Notes under the pieces: generated by a model
Databases searched by the model: none
What the model was told of the DNA's origin: nothing
The model's input: only the letters and a program-made list of their open reading frames with translations
Shown here: in pieces, positions 1-8,277 of the stretch
Layout of the letters: each line of letters begins with the position of its first letter
Numbering within the stretch: position 1 is the stretch's first letter
NCBI GenBank assembly: GCA_023431045.1
Contig: JAEYXZ010000030.1
Coordinates: forward strand, 1-17,417
DNA length: 17,417 nucleotides
From: Bacillota bacterium
GTDB lineage: Bacteria; Bacillota_I; Bacilli_A; Acholeplasmatales; Acholeplasmataceae
Reading direction: 5' to 3'
Translations under genes and position numbers: made by a program

Positions 1-1
1 A

Positions 2-385
2 GCTAGTAAGGAGCAGTATGATTTAGTATTAGTTGATACTGCAGGTAGACTTCAAAATAAAGTTAATTTAATGAATGAGCTTTCGAAAATGAAACGCGTC
101 ATTCAAAAAACATTACCAGAGAGTCCACAAGAAACATTACTCGTCATTGACGCAACAACGGGTCAAAATGGAATGAATCAAGCTCATGTTTTTAATGAAG
201 CAACCGATCTTTCAGGAATCGTTCTAACAAAACTTGATGGAACTGCAAAAGGTGGGATTGTACTCGCAATCAGACACCTTTATGATTTACCAATTAAGTA
301 TGTTGGACTTGGTGAAAAAATCGATGATTTAGTCCCATTTGATATCGAAAATTATATCTATAATCTATTCAAAGGATTCTTCTAA
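2..385 (+). CDS. ftsY: FtsY, SRP receptor GTPase (3' part, 5' end outside window)
   Basis: This is the C-terminal part of the signal recognition particle receptor, which docks SRP-bound ribosomes at the membrane through a paired GTPase. The frame is open from base 2, so the true start lies upstream of the window; about 127 residues are visible. The sequence shows the G3 motif DTAGRLQNK near the left edge, the G4/G5 block TKLDGTAKGG, and the ending GVGEKIDDLVPFD typical of FtsY. It differs from Ffh by lacking any methionine-rich M domain. Its TAA overlaps the ATG of the next gene (TAATG), so ftsY, ylxM and ffh are almost certainly co-transcribed, and all three serve the same targeting pathway. 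Confidence 0.95.
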   Translation, partial: ASKEQYDLVLVDTAGRLQNKVNLMNELSKMKRVIQKTLPESPQETLLVIDATTGQNGMNQAHVFNEATDLSGIVLTKLDGTAKGGIVLAIRHLYDLPIKYVGLGEKIDDLVPFDIENYIYNLFKGFF

Positions 386-699
386 TGGAACAACTAGAAA
401 AGACTGAATATTTAAATTTACTTTTCGGATATTACCAAGAATTACTAACTGAGAAACAACAAACTTATTTCACGATGTACTATCATGAAGATAATAGTTT
501 ATTTGAGATTGCTGAAGCGTTAAATGTGTCCCGTAATGCAGTTTATGATCAACTTAAAATAACCGAAAAACACTTAATTGATTTTGAATCAAAATTACAT
601 TTATATGAACAGGCTAAAAAGCGAAAAGAACTTTTGAATGATCTTGAATCTTCAAAAGATTTGAGTTTGATTGAAGCCTTAAGAAAGTTGGATGAATAA
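385..699 (+). CDS. ylxM: YlxM family SRP-operon helix-turn-helix protein
   Basis: This small protein of 104 residues matches the YlxM (UPF0122, P13-like) family usually found between ftsY and ffh in Firmicutes and mollicutes. A helix-turn-helix resembling sigma-factor region 4 is visible at about residues 18-60 (YFTMYYHEDNSLFEIAEALN, then VSRNAVYDQLK), followed by a charged helical tail. The family has been linked to SRP assembly or activity, but its biochemical role is not clear from sequence. The start is the ATG within TAATG, with AAAGGA about 8 bases upstream. The stop again overlaps the ffh start, so translation of the three genes is probably coupled. Confidence 0.9.
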   Translation: MEQLEKTEYLNLLFGYYQELLTEKQQTYFTMYYHEDNSLFEIAEALNVSRNAVYDQLKITEKHLIDFESKLHLYEQAKKRKELLNDLESSKDLSLIEALRKLDE

Positions 700-2099
700 T
701 GGCTAATTCCCTACAAGACCGTTTATCGATGTTTGTTAGACGGGTGACTGGTCGTGGCTCATTAAATGAAAAAGATATTGAAGAAATGATGCGAGAAGTG
801 CGTCTTTCTTTACTTGAAGCAGACGTTAATTTTAAGATAGTTAAAGAATTTACACAAGCTGTTAAGGAACAAGCACTTGGTGAAAAAATCCTAAAAGGAT
901 TAAATCCAGGTCAACAAGTCGTAAAAATTGTACATGATGAATTAAAGAAAATCATGGGTGATGAATCGGTTGGTTTATTCTATGCTAACCAAGGCATGAC
1001 AACTATTATGACGATGGGGCTACAAGGTTCTGGTAAGACAACGGCGATTGGTAAACTAGGTCTTTGGATAAGAAAACGTGATAAGAAAAATATCATGTTT
1101 ATCGCTGCTGACGTCTATCGTCCAGCTGCGATTGACCAATTAAAAACCTTAGGTAAACAAATTGATATATTTGTTTATGATGAAGGTATTAAAGATGCAA
1201 GAACAATCGTTAAAAACGGATTAAATTACGCGAAAGAAAATAAGTTTGATGTCGTTATTATCGATACCGCAGGTCGACTTGCTATCGATGAAACGATGAT
1301 GAAAGAATTATCAGATATTAAGAAAATTGTTAATCCAAATGAAGTGCTCTTAACCGTTGATGCGATGATGGGGCAAGAAGCAGCAAATGTTGCAAAATCG
1401 TTCCATGATCAAATTGGTGCAACCGGTGTTATCTTAACCAAGATGGACGGGGACACCAGAGGTGGAGCCGCATTATCAATTAGACGTATTTCTGATATTC
1501 CAATCAAATTTACATCTCATGGTGAAAAACTAGACACCATTGAAGCATTCCACCCAGAACGTATGGCTTCAAGAATCCTTGGAATGGGTGATATGCTCAC
1601 CTTAATTGAGGAAGTTACATCAAATATTGATGAGGATGAAGCTAAATCAATGATGGAAAAGATGATGTCAGATTCCTATAATTATCTTGATCTTCAAAAA
1701 CAGTTCAAGATGATTAAAAGAATGGGATCAATCTCTAAAATTCTTGGCTTTATTCCAGGTCTTGGAAAAATCAAGGATGCAATGAATCAAGTTGATGATA
1801 AACAATTTGATAAACTCAATGTCATCATTGAATCAATGACAGAAGCGGAAAGAAAACATCCAGATTTAATTGATACAAGTTCTAGAAGACGTGACCGAAT
1901 CGCTCGTGGAGCAGGAGTTCAAGTCGCTGATGTGAACAAGTTAAGACAAGCTTTACAACAACAAAAACAAATGATGAAACAAATGGGCAATATGAGCGAG
2001 AAGGACATGGAGAAGATGAGTAAAAACCCAAGCAGTATGATGAAACCATTACCACCGAAAAAAGGCAAAGGTAAAAACAAAGGTAGATTTAGATTCTAA
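699..2099 (+). CDS. ffh: Ffh, signal recognition particle GTPase (SRP54)
   Basis: Ffh binds SRP RNA and the signal sequences of nascent membrane proteins and hands them to FtsY. The protein has 466 residues, close to the usual bacterial length. Domain order: N domain at residues 1-90, G domain with GLQGSGKTT (107-115), DTAGRL (189-194) and TKMDGDTRGG (247-256), then a methionine-rich M domain from about 310 to the end. The M domain has many MM pairs (for example QMMKQMGNM), and the basic tail ends KGKGKNKGRFRF. It starts at the ATG of a TAATG overlap with ylxM; the upstream ribosome site is weak, so coupling is likely. A hairpin terminator follows ten bases after the stop. Confidence 0.97.
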   Translation: MANSLQDRLSMFVRRVTGRGSLNEKDIEEMMREVRLSLLEADVNFKIVKEFTQAVKEQALGEKILKGLNPGQQVVKIVHDELKKIMGDESVGLFYANQGMTTIMTMGLQGSGKTTAIGKLGLWIRKRDKKNIMFIAADVYRPAAIDQLKTLGKQIDIFVYDEGIKDARTIVKNGLNYAKENKFDVVIIDTAGRLAIDETMMKELSDIKKIVNPNEVLLTVDAMMGQEAANVAKSFHDQIGATGVILTKMDGDTRGGAALSIRRISDIPIKFTSHGEKLDTIEAFHPERMASRILGMGDMLTLIEEVTSNIDEDEAKSMMEKMMSDSYNYLDLQKQFKMIKRMGSISKILGFIPGLGKIKDAMNQVDDKQFDKLNVIIESMTEAERKHPDLIDTSSRRRDRIARGAGVQVADVNKLRQALQQQKQMMKQMGNMSEKDMEKMSKNPSSMMKPLPPKKGKGKNKGRFRF

Positions 2100-2108
2100 T
2101 TCACACTT

Positions 2109-2134
2109 AACAACCCTTTAGGGTTGTTTTCTTT
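2109..2134 (+). terminator. Rho-independent terminator after ffh
   Basis: An 8-bp perfect stem AACAACCC/GGGTTGTT with loop TTTA is followed by a T-rich tract (TTCTTT). It lies just after the ffh stop and ends the ftsY-ylxM-ffh unit. Confidence 0.85.
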
Positions 2135-2140
2135 ATGAAG

Positions 2141-2160
2141 TTATCCACAAATATTGTGGG
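2141..2160 (+). promoter_or_regulatory. Perfect DnaA box inside an inverted repeat upstream of polA
   Basis: Bases 2141-2149 read TTATCCACA, an exact match to the DnaA box consensus TTATNCACA. The box overlaps a perfect inverted repeat CCACAA-ATA-TTGTGG (2145-2159). The opposite arm, read on the minus strand, is only a degenerate DnaA box. It lies about 20 bases upstream of the likely polA -10 element, a position suited to regulation. Binding is inferred; a single box is not evidence of a replication origin. Confidence 0.5.
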
Positions 2161-2179
2161 GAAAATGCTTGATTAGTCA

Positions 2180-2188
2180 TGATAAAAT
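2180..2188 (+). promoter_or_regulatory. Extended -10 promoter of the polA operon
   Basis: TGATAAAAT fits an extended -10 element (TG-N-TAAAAT), and no good -35 hexamer sits at 16-18 bases upstream, as is common for extended -10 promoters. It is the only reasonable promoter between the ffh terminator and polA. GGGGAG (2205-2210) is the ribosome site for the ATG at 2219. Confidence 0.5.
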
Positions 2189-2218
2189 AGATACAACCAA
2201 AAATGGGGAGAATGCAAC

Positions 2219-4855
2219 ATGAAAAAAATCACACTTATCGACGGAAATTCATTGATGTTTAGAGCTTATTATGCAACCGCCTATCCTGGTGCGAAGCTAC
2301 TCCAAACATCAACTGGTATATATACCAATGCAGTGTTTGCGTTCTCAAATATGCTGGACAAAATTATTGAACTATCAGATGGTCACATGTTGATTGCATT
2401 TGATACCGGAGAACCTACAAAAAGACATTTACAGTACGATCAGTATAAAGCCGGTCGTAAAGAAATGCCTGAAGAGTTGATCCAGCAAATACCACTCATT
2501 TATGAATTGGTCACTTTGCTGGGTATCAAGCGTCATAGCTTCGCCGGCTACGAAGCGGATGACATCATTGGTACCCTGGCGAAGGAAGCCTCAAAAAAAG
2601 GTTACGAGGTTCATGTATATTCTTCCGACCGTGACCTACTTCAACTTGTCGATCAAAACGTAACCGTTCATTTACTCAAAAAGGGAATGAAGGAAGTTGA
2701 TCATTTCACCCCAACAACACTATTTGAAAAATACCAATTAACACACGAACAATTTATTGACTTAAAAGCACTGATGGGCGATCCATCCGATAACATTCCA
2801 GGACTTCCTGGTGTTGGAGAAAAAACCGCAGTTAAATTATTACAAGAATGGAAATCACTTGATCAAATCCTTCTCAATAAGGATAAAATCGCTGGTAAAC
2901 TAGGTGAAAACATTCGTGCCAACGAACATTTAGCCTTAATGAGTAGAGAACTTGCAACCATCGATTTAGCAACCCCACTTGATTTCACTGTGGATGATAT
3001 TCCAATTGAAGAAATCAACGAAGAAGCACTCATTCAATTCTTTAAGCGACTTGAGCTTAAAGCACTTGCTATTAATTTTAGAAAGAAAAATGATACACCT
3101 GCTCAATCAACTCCACAAAACTTTAATTATGAAGTTTTAGAGGATGAAACTCAATTATCTAAGGTTTTGAATCAAAACTTAGCAATATATTTTGAATTCT
3201 CCGATTTTAATTATCATAAAGCAGATTTATGGGGTATTGGATTATCCAATGGAATCAATCATTATTTTGTATCTGCAGAACTATTACTTCAATCGGATAC
3301 GATAAAGAATTATTTAGCAAATCCAAAGTTTGAGAAATATGTGTATGAATATAAAGGCATGAAAGTCTACATGAAGTGGCATAATCTTGATCTTGCTGGT
3401 GTAAACTATGATCTCTTACTTGCAGCATATATCATCAAGTCATCCATTGGTAAAGAAGACTTCACTGCAATCGCTCAAAGTTTTGAAATTTCGGATTTAG
3501 CTTACGATGAAGAGGTTTATGGTAAGGGTGCAAGAAAAGCACTCCCACTGATTCCTTCAGACTATGAACCACATATTGCTAAAAAAGCTGCAATCATCTA
3601 TGAACTTAAGAATAAAACTTTAGACATTCTTAAAGAACGTGAACAACTCCATTTATTAAATGATGTTGAAATTCCACTTTCAGATGTTATTGCAGATATG
3701 GAATTTGAAGGTCTAAAAGTAGATCAAGTTGAACTTGAAAGACAAACCAAAGATCTACAAAAGCGAATCAATGATTTAAAAACGCATATCATCGAATTAG
3801 CAGGTGTTGAGTTCAATATTGATTCACCAAAACAATTAGGTGATGTACTCTTTGAAACATTAGGTCTTCCAAATGGCAAGAAAACAAAAACAGGTTATTC
3901 AACAGATATTGAAGTTTTAAGTTATTTAGCAGATAAGCATCCAATCATCAATGAAGTCATCACTTATCGCCAACTAACAAAACTATATTCCACGTATTTG
4001 ATTGGTATTAAAGATTCAATCTTCAAAGATGGAAAAGTTCATACTATCTTCAATCAAGCATTAACTTTAACAGGAAGACTATCTTCCCTAGAACCTAATC
4101 TTCAAAATATACCAATTAGAACCGAAGAAGGACGTCAGATAAGAAAAGTATTCATTCCAACTGAGGGTAATTATTTGGTTGGTGCCGACTACTCACAAAT
4201 TGAACTACGTGTTCTTGCTGATATGGCAGATGTCAAAACACTTCAAGAATCCTTTAAAGCAGGAATTGATATTCATACAGCGACTGCTCAAAAGGTCTTC
4301 CATGTTGATTCAGTTGATGGTGAACAAAGAAGACGTGCGAAAGCAGTTAACTTTGGAATCATTTACGGAATTGGTGCTTGGAGTTTATCAGAAGATATTA
4401 ACGTCACTGTTTCAGAAGCAGATCAGTTCATTAAACGTTATTTAGAAGTATATCCAGAAATTAAAAAGTATATGACAGATATCGTTGAATTTGCTAAAAC
4501 TCATGGATATGTTGAAACAATTTTAAAACGTCGTCGTTACATACCAGAATTAGAATCGAAAGTTTTCGCAGTGAGAGAATTTGGTAAAAGAACCAGTTTA
4601 AATGCACCGATTCAAGGATCAGCAGCAGATATTATTAAACTTGCAATGATTAAGTTGCATCAATACCTAAAAGATTATCAAAAGAAATCCAAGCTCATTT
4701 TACAAGTCCATGACGAACTCATCTTAGATGTTGTACCAGAGGAACTTGAAGAAATGAAAAACATTGTACCATCGATTATGCAAGACGCATATCCACTCAA
4801 AGTCACATTAAGCACTTCATGTGATACCGGTAAAACTTGGTATGAATTGAAGTAA
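2219..4855 (+). CDS. polA: DNA polymerase I
   Basis: DNA polymerase I fills gaps and removes RNA primers during Okazaki-fragment maturation and repair. The 878-residue length is normal. Residues 1-290 form the 5' nuclease (metal ligands such as D8, D114 and D115, SSDRDLL, and the GLPGVGEKT helix-hairpin-helix). Residues about 310-480 are a 3'-5' exonuclease-like domain. Residues 490-878 are the polymerase, with motif A ADYSQIELR (D657), motif B with K708, F712 and Y716 in RRRAKAVNFGIIYG, and motif C QVHDE (D832). By eye the exonuclease DxE site reads YFE (324-326), so the first acidic ligand is missing and proofreading is probably absent, as in Bacillus and Thermus. It leads the operon with mutM-coaE, dnaB and dnaI. 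Confidence 0.97.
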   Translation: MKKITLIDGNSLMFRAYYATAYPGAKLLQTSTGIYTNAVFAFSNMLDKIIELSDGHMLIAFDTGEPTKRHLQYDQYKAGRKEMPEELIQQIPLIYELVTLLGIKRHSFAGYEADDIIGTLAKEASKKGYEVHVYSSDRDLLQLVDQNVTVHLLKKGMKEVDHFTPTTLFEKYQLTHEQFIDLKALMGDPSDNIPGLPGVGEKTAVKLLQEWKSLDQILLNKDKIAGKLGENIRANEHLALMSRELATIDLATPLDFTVDDIPIEEINEEALIQFFKRLELKALAINFRKKNDTPAQSTPQNFNYEVLEDETQLSKVLNQNLAIYFEFSDFNYHKADLWGIGLSNGINHYFVSAELLLQSDTIKNYLANPKFEKYVYEYKGMKVYMKWHNLDLAGVNYDLLLAAYIIKSSIGKEDFTAIAQSFEISDLAYDEEVYGKGARKALPLIPSDYEPHIAKKAAIIYELKNKTLDILKEREQLHLLNDVEIPLSDVIADMEFEGLKVDQVELERQTKDLQKRINDLKTHIIELAGVEFNIDSPKQLGDVLFETLGLPNGKKTKTGYSTDIEVLSYLADKHPIINEVITYRQLTKLYSTYLIGIKDSIFKDGKVHTIFNQALTLTGRLSSLEPNLQNIPIRTEEGRQIRKVFIPTEGNYLVGADYSQIELRVLADMADVKTLQESFKAGIDIHTATAQKVFHVDSVDGEQRRRAKAVNFGIIYGIGAWSLSEDINVTVSEADQFIKRYLEVYPEIKKYMTDIVEFAKTHGYVETILKRRRYIPELESKVFAVREFGKRTSLNAPIQGSAADIIKLAMIKLHQYLKDYQKKSKLILQVHDELILDVVPEELEEMKNIVPSIMQDAYPLKVTLSTSCDTGKTWYELK

Positions 4856-4867
4856 GAAAGGAATTTT

Positions 4868-6229
4868 ATGCCTGAACTTCCTGAAGTAGAATCGATAAGA
4901 CGCAATCTGAATAAAGTTGTTCAGCATGAAAAGATTAAATCAGTCAACGTATTTTATCGTCCCATCGTTTCAAACGATTTATCTTTTGAAACTAAAGTTA
5001 CTGGACAAACGATTGAGGATATTCTAAGAAAGGGTAAATATCTCTTCTTTATCCTAAATGATTATGTGATGGTATCCCATCTACGGATGGAAGGTAAATA
5101 TATGATGGATCACGATCTAGATCCAAAACATACTCACGTATTATTCCAATTTGAAAGTGGTCATCAATTGCAATATCACGATACTCGTAAATTTGGTCGA
5201 TTTGAACTCATCAACAAATCAGATTTTGATATCAATAGCTACAACGATATAGCAAAAGAACCATTTGATATTACTAAAGATGAACTCTTTGACAAACTCA
5301 AAAATAAAACTATAAGCATCAAAGAAGCTATTCTTGATCAACGGATTGTTTCAGGAATTGGTAACATTTACGCGAATGAAATCCTATATCGATCAAAAAT
5401 TCATCCCGCAAAACCAGCAATGATGGTCACTTTAGATGAAGTTGACTTACTCATTAAGCAGTCTAAATGGGTACTAGATAAAGCAGTTCGAATGGGTGGA
5501 ACAACCATTGATACATTCGAATCCTTAGGTCATAAGGGTGAATTTCAACAGGAATTAAGAGTACATGGTAAACAAGGTGAGATTTGTCCACTTTGTGAAT
5601 CAGTGATTCAAAAGGTCCAACATAAAGGGCGTGGCACATACTACTGCCCAGGTTGTCAAAAATCATATGTGGTCGCAATCACCGGTGGGATTGCAACTGG
5701 AAAAACTACTGCTGTGAACTATTTAAAGAAAAAGGGCTTTAAAGTTGCAGATTCTGACCAGATTGTTCAATCACTCTACCAAGATGAAGTAGTTAAAGAT
5801 TGGTTAAAGAAAACCTTTGATGCAAAAGCATCCGATGGAAGTGTTGATCGTACAAAAATCGCTCAAATCGTATTTTCTAATCCTCGTAAAAAGGAACGAT
5901 TAGAAGCTTATTTACATCCACTCGTATTTGAGAAAATTGAAGCATTTAAGAAGCATGAATTTGCTTATTTGAAATTCTTAGATATACCGTTGTTATTTGA
6001 AACAAGATATAAAGGGTTTGACAAATCATTATTAATTTATGCAAGTCGTAAAAATCAACTCAAGCGACTCATCGATAGAAACCATTTCACAATTGATGAT
6101 GCGAAAAAGCGCATCAAAGCACAGATGCCAATTTCAAAGAAAATGAGACTGGCTGATGCAATCATTGATAATAATGGTTCGATAAAGGATTTATACAAAA
6201 AGATTGATTTATATTTGGAAATTTTTTAA
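4868..6229 (+). CDS. mutM-coaE: Fused formamidopyrimidine-DNA glycosylase (MutM) and dephospho-CoA kinase (CoaE)
   Basis: One 453-residue frame carries two enzymes. Residues 1-264 are MutM/Fpg, which excises oxidised purines: N-terminal PELPEV (catalytic P2 and E3), K57 in RKGKY, GIGNIYANE, and a zinc finger with C240, C243, C260 and C263 including GRGTYYC. Residues 268-453 are CoaE, which phosphorylates dephospho-CoA in the last step of CoA synthesis: P-loop GGIATGKTT (273-281), DSDQIV, FLDIPLLFE, RLIDR and the closing IIDNNGS. The zinc finger's last Cys and the kinase's first strand are separated by only about five residues, with no stop or frameshift between. In Bacillus the two are separate neighbouring genes. 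The start ATG at 4868 is preceded by AGAAAGGAA. Confidence 0.93.
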   Translation: MPELPEVESIRRNLNKVVQHEKIKSVNVFYRPIVSNDLSFETKVTGQTIEDILRKGKYLFFILNDYVMVSHLRMEGKYMMDHDLDPKHTHVLFQFESGHQLQYHDTRKFGRFELINKSDFDINSYNDIAKEPFDITKDELFDKLKNKTISIKEAILDQRIVSGIGNIYANEILYRSKIHPAKPAMMVTLDEVDLLIKQSKWVLDKAVRMGGTTIDTFESLGHKGEFQQELRVHGKQGEICPLCESVIQKVQHKGRGTYYCPGCQKSYVVAITGGIATGKTTAVNYLKKKGFKVADSDQIVQSLYQDEVVKDWLKKTFDAKASDGSVDRTKIAQIVFSNPRKKERLEAYLHPLVFEKIEAFKKHEFAYLKFLDIPLLFETRYKGFDKSLLIYASRKNQLKRLIDRNHFTIDDAKKRIKAQMPISKKMRLADAIIDNNGSIKDLYKKIDLYLEIF

Positions 6230-6246
6230 TCATTAAGGGAGTTTTT

Positions 6247-7437
6247 ATGAAACTAAGATCAACATTTAAAGTGCTCACATCCAATACATTATCAAGCGAT
6301 GATTTTAAGGTTCTTGTGCTACTATACCAACCATTAATGGGGTATTTAGCATATACCTTGTATCAAGCACTTTATAACTTAGTAAATCGACAAAACTATC
6401 AATCGATTGCTTTAACGCATCAGTTTTTATCAGATTTACTCAATGAAAAACTGGAACAAATTACCGAAGCTAAACATAAACTTGAAGCACTAAATCTTTT
6501 AGAAACTTATGAAGATTCAGATAATCGAATTTATGTCTTAAAATCACCATTAACACCAAGAGGATTCTTAAAAGATACTGTTCTTGGACAATTCTTATTA
6601 ACCGAAATTGGACAAAAGAATTTTGCTGCCATTACCGAACATTTCAAGTTAGAAAAGATTGATTTAAGTGAACATAAAATCATTTCTAAACAATTTGATG
6701 ATGTCTTCAAATTTGTACCAATGGAACACTATAAAGATGGTAGTACATATTATGGTAAGAAAACAAATGGTGGCGCAAAAATCACCTATCATCTCAATTA
6801 TGATGCGTTTGTAGAGCATTTACCAGATCGTGTTAAAAAACCTGTCTTAATGAGTTTTAAGACGGAGGATACGATTCAAAAACTAGTTTTTGTATATCAA
6901 TTCACGTTAGATGAAATGGTTGATGTGTATCTTAAGACTGTTCAACCTAATGGTGATATTGACTTATCACAACTCGCTTTTAAGGCTCAAAGTTATTATG
7001 TTAATAAGAAGAAAGAGTTACCAGTTGTTAGTGAAACCAAACAAGATGATGAAAAGAACATTACGATTCATTATTTAAAAACAGTTTCACCAATGCGAAT
7101 CATTGAAAACTATGCAAAACTAGATTATCAGTTAATGGCAACCGATACGGTTCTAGAACTTTTATCAAGAAATCAAGCAGAATCTGGAATCATCAATGTC
7201 TTACTCCTTCATATCTTGAAATATAAAGAAGGAGAACTCCCACATATCTCATATTTAGAAAAAGTATTAGAAACGTGGTTTAAGAAAGGTATTAGAACAA
7301 CAGAAGATGCCTATGAACTTGTCTTAAAACGTCAAGAAGAAGAGGTAGAAACTAAGAAAGTATCAAAGAAAAAGAAACAAAATCCTAAATGGGTTGATGA
7401 ATATCTTGAAGAATTAAAGGAATGGGGTGGTGAATAA
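6247..7437 (+). CDS. dnaB: DnaB-like (Bacillus type) helicase-loading/primosome protein
   Basis: This is the likely counterpart of Bacillus DnaB, which with DnaD and DnaI loads the replicative helicase; it is not the helicase called DnaB in E. coli. The 396-residue protein has an N-terminal winged-helix region opening with SSDDFKVLVLLYQPLMGYLA, a block characteristic of this family (LYQPLxG). The C-terminal half has a DnaD-like helical region at about residues 275-370, ending in the basic segment KKVSKKKKQNPKW. It is shorter than Bacillus DnaB (about 470). No membrane segment is visible. Assignment rests on these motifs plus the position immediately before dnaI, which it overlaps by TAATG. 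AAGGGAG precedes the ATG. Confidence 0.85.
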   Translation: MKLRSTFKVLTSNTLSSDDFKVLVLLYQPLMGYLAYTLYQALYNLVNRQNYQSIALTHQFLSDLLNEKLEQITEAKHKLEALNLLETYEDSDNRIYVLKSPLTPRGFLKDTVLGQFLLTEIGQKNFAAITEHFKLEKIDLSEHKIISKQFDDVFKFVPMEHYKDGSTYYGKKTNGGAKITYHLNYDAFVEHLPDRVKKPVLMSFKTEDTIQKLVFVYQFTLDEMVDVYLKTVQPNGDIDLSQLAFKAQSYYVNKKKELPVVSETKQDDEKNITIHYLKTVSPMRIIENYAKLDYQLMATDTVLELLSRNQAESGIINVLLLHILKYKEGELPHISYLEKVLETWFKKGIRTTEDAYELVLKRQEEEVETKKVSKKKKQNPKWVDEYLEELKEWGGE

Positions 7438-8237
7438 TGCCATACGACGACATCAAAGAAACAGTGATGAGTGATCCTGAAACAAGACATCTGAATCTCG
7501 ATGATAATGATTTATACACGGTATATCAATACTTACTCATGCGTGATTCTAATACCATGCCTGGATATATTCCAAAACTAATTTTCGAACCATACATACA
7601 TATTGAATATGTTCCGACCAAAGCGAGAAGAGATGAAGAAATTAATCGCGAATTAAGACGTCATTTAGAAACATTTGAAAGTGATATCTATATTCAAGAT
7701 GCTAGTTTTGAAAGCTTCGAAACACATGGTCTTAAAGCGTATGAAGATGCCTTAAAATATGCCAAACATCTAGTCTTTAGAAGCCCAACTTTCTATGAAA
7801 AAGGAATGTATCTTCATGGACCATATGGTGCAGGTAAGAGTTATTTACTAAGTGCTTTGGCAAAAGAATTAACGAAGAAGCGAGTGAATGTGATTTTCAC
7901 GTTCGTCCCTGACTTGGTTCGAAACCTTAAAAACTCAATGGCAACTGATACCTTAGAAAGCAAAATTAATATGCTAAAACGATCCGATGTTTTAATCCTT
8001 GATGATTTGGGTGGAGAATATTTATCAGTATGGTTTAGAGATGAAATTTTATTACCAGTACTTCACTATCGTTTGAATGCTAAACTTCCTGTTCTAATAT
8101 CTTCGAACTTATCACCTGCACAGCTTGCTAACGCGATTGCATCTGAGAATGAAGATGATATGAAATCCACACGAATCTTAAAGCGAATCCAAGATTTAAC
8201 TACACCATTTAAATTCGATACTAGATTTGGCAAATAA
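7437..8237 (+). CDS. dnaI: DnaI, helicase loader AAA+ ATPase
   Basis: DnaI is the AAA+ loader that places the replicative helicase on DNA. The 266-residue protein has an N-terminal helicase-interaction region (about 1-100) and a C-terminal ATPase domain with Walker A GPYGAGKS (128-135) and Walker B VLILDDLGGE (D189, D190). A sensor-like segment LPVLISSNLSP follows, and basic residues near the end (RILKRIQDL) are typical. Its length is slightly below the Bacillus protein (about 311), and the N-terminal zinc-binding cysteines of the Bacillus form are absent: no cysteine is seen in the protein. The ATG overlaps the stop of the preceding gene, so the two primosome proteins are made together. It is the last gene of the polA operon. 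Confidence 0.92.
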   Translation: MPYDDIKETVMSDPETRHLNLDDNDLYTVYQYLLMRDSNTMPGYIPKLIFEPYIHIEYVPTKARRDEEINRELRRHLETFESDIYIQDASFESFETHGLKAYEDALKYAKHLVFRSPTFYEKGMYLHGPYGAGKSYLLSALAKELTKKRVNVIFTFVPDLVRNLKNSMATDTLESKINMLKRSDVLILDDLGGEYLSVWFRDEILLPVLHYRLNAKLPVLISSNLSPAQLANAIASENEDDMKSTRILKRIQDLTTPFKFDTRFGK

Positions 8238-8239
8238 TA

Positions 8240-8267
8240 TTGATTTTTAACAAAATCAGTGTAAAAT
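8240..8267 (+). promoter_or_regulatory. thrS: Promoter of the T-box leader/thrS transcript
   Basis: TTGATT (8240-8245) and TAAAAT (8262-8267), separated by 16 bases, make a reasonable sigma-A type promoter a few bases before the T-box leader. An inverted repeat TGATTTT-TAAC-AAAATCA (8241-8258) overlaps the -35 and spacer. It has no T-run after it, so it is a poor terminator for dnaI. Confidence 0.6.
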
Positions 8268-8277
8268 ATATATGAAA

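Noticed and set aside
2141..2218. Replication origin next to polA
   Set aside because: Only one perfect DnaA box is visible, there is no cluster, and dnaA/dnaN are not adjacent.
4179..4445. Open frame inside polA in another phase
   Set aside because: It lies wholly within polymerase motifs A and B of polA and has no family-like content or ribosome site.
5660..5680. Separate coaE starting at an internal GTG (5669)
   Set aside because: The frame is continuous from mutM and I see no ribosome site at a proper distance before the GTG; ATG 5667 is in another frame.
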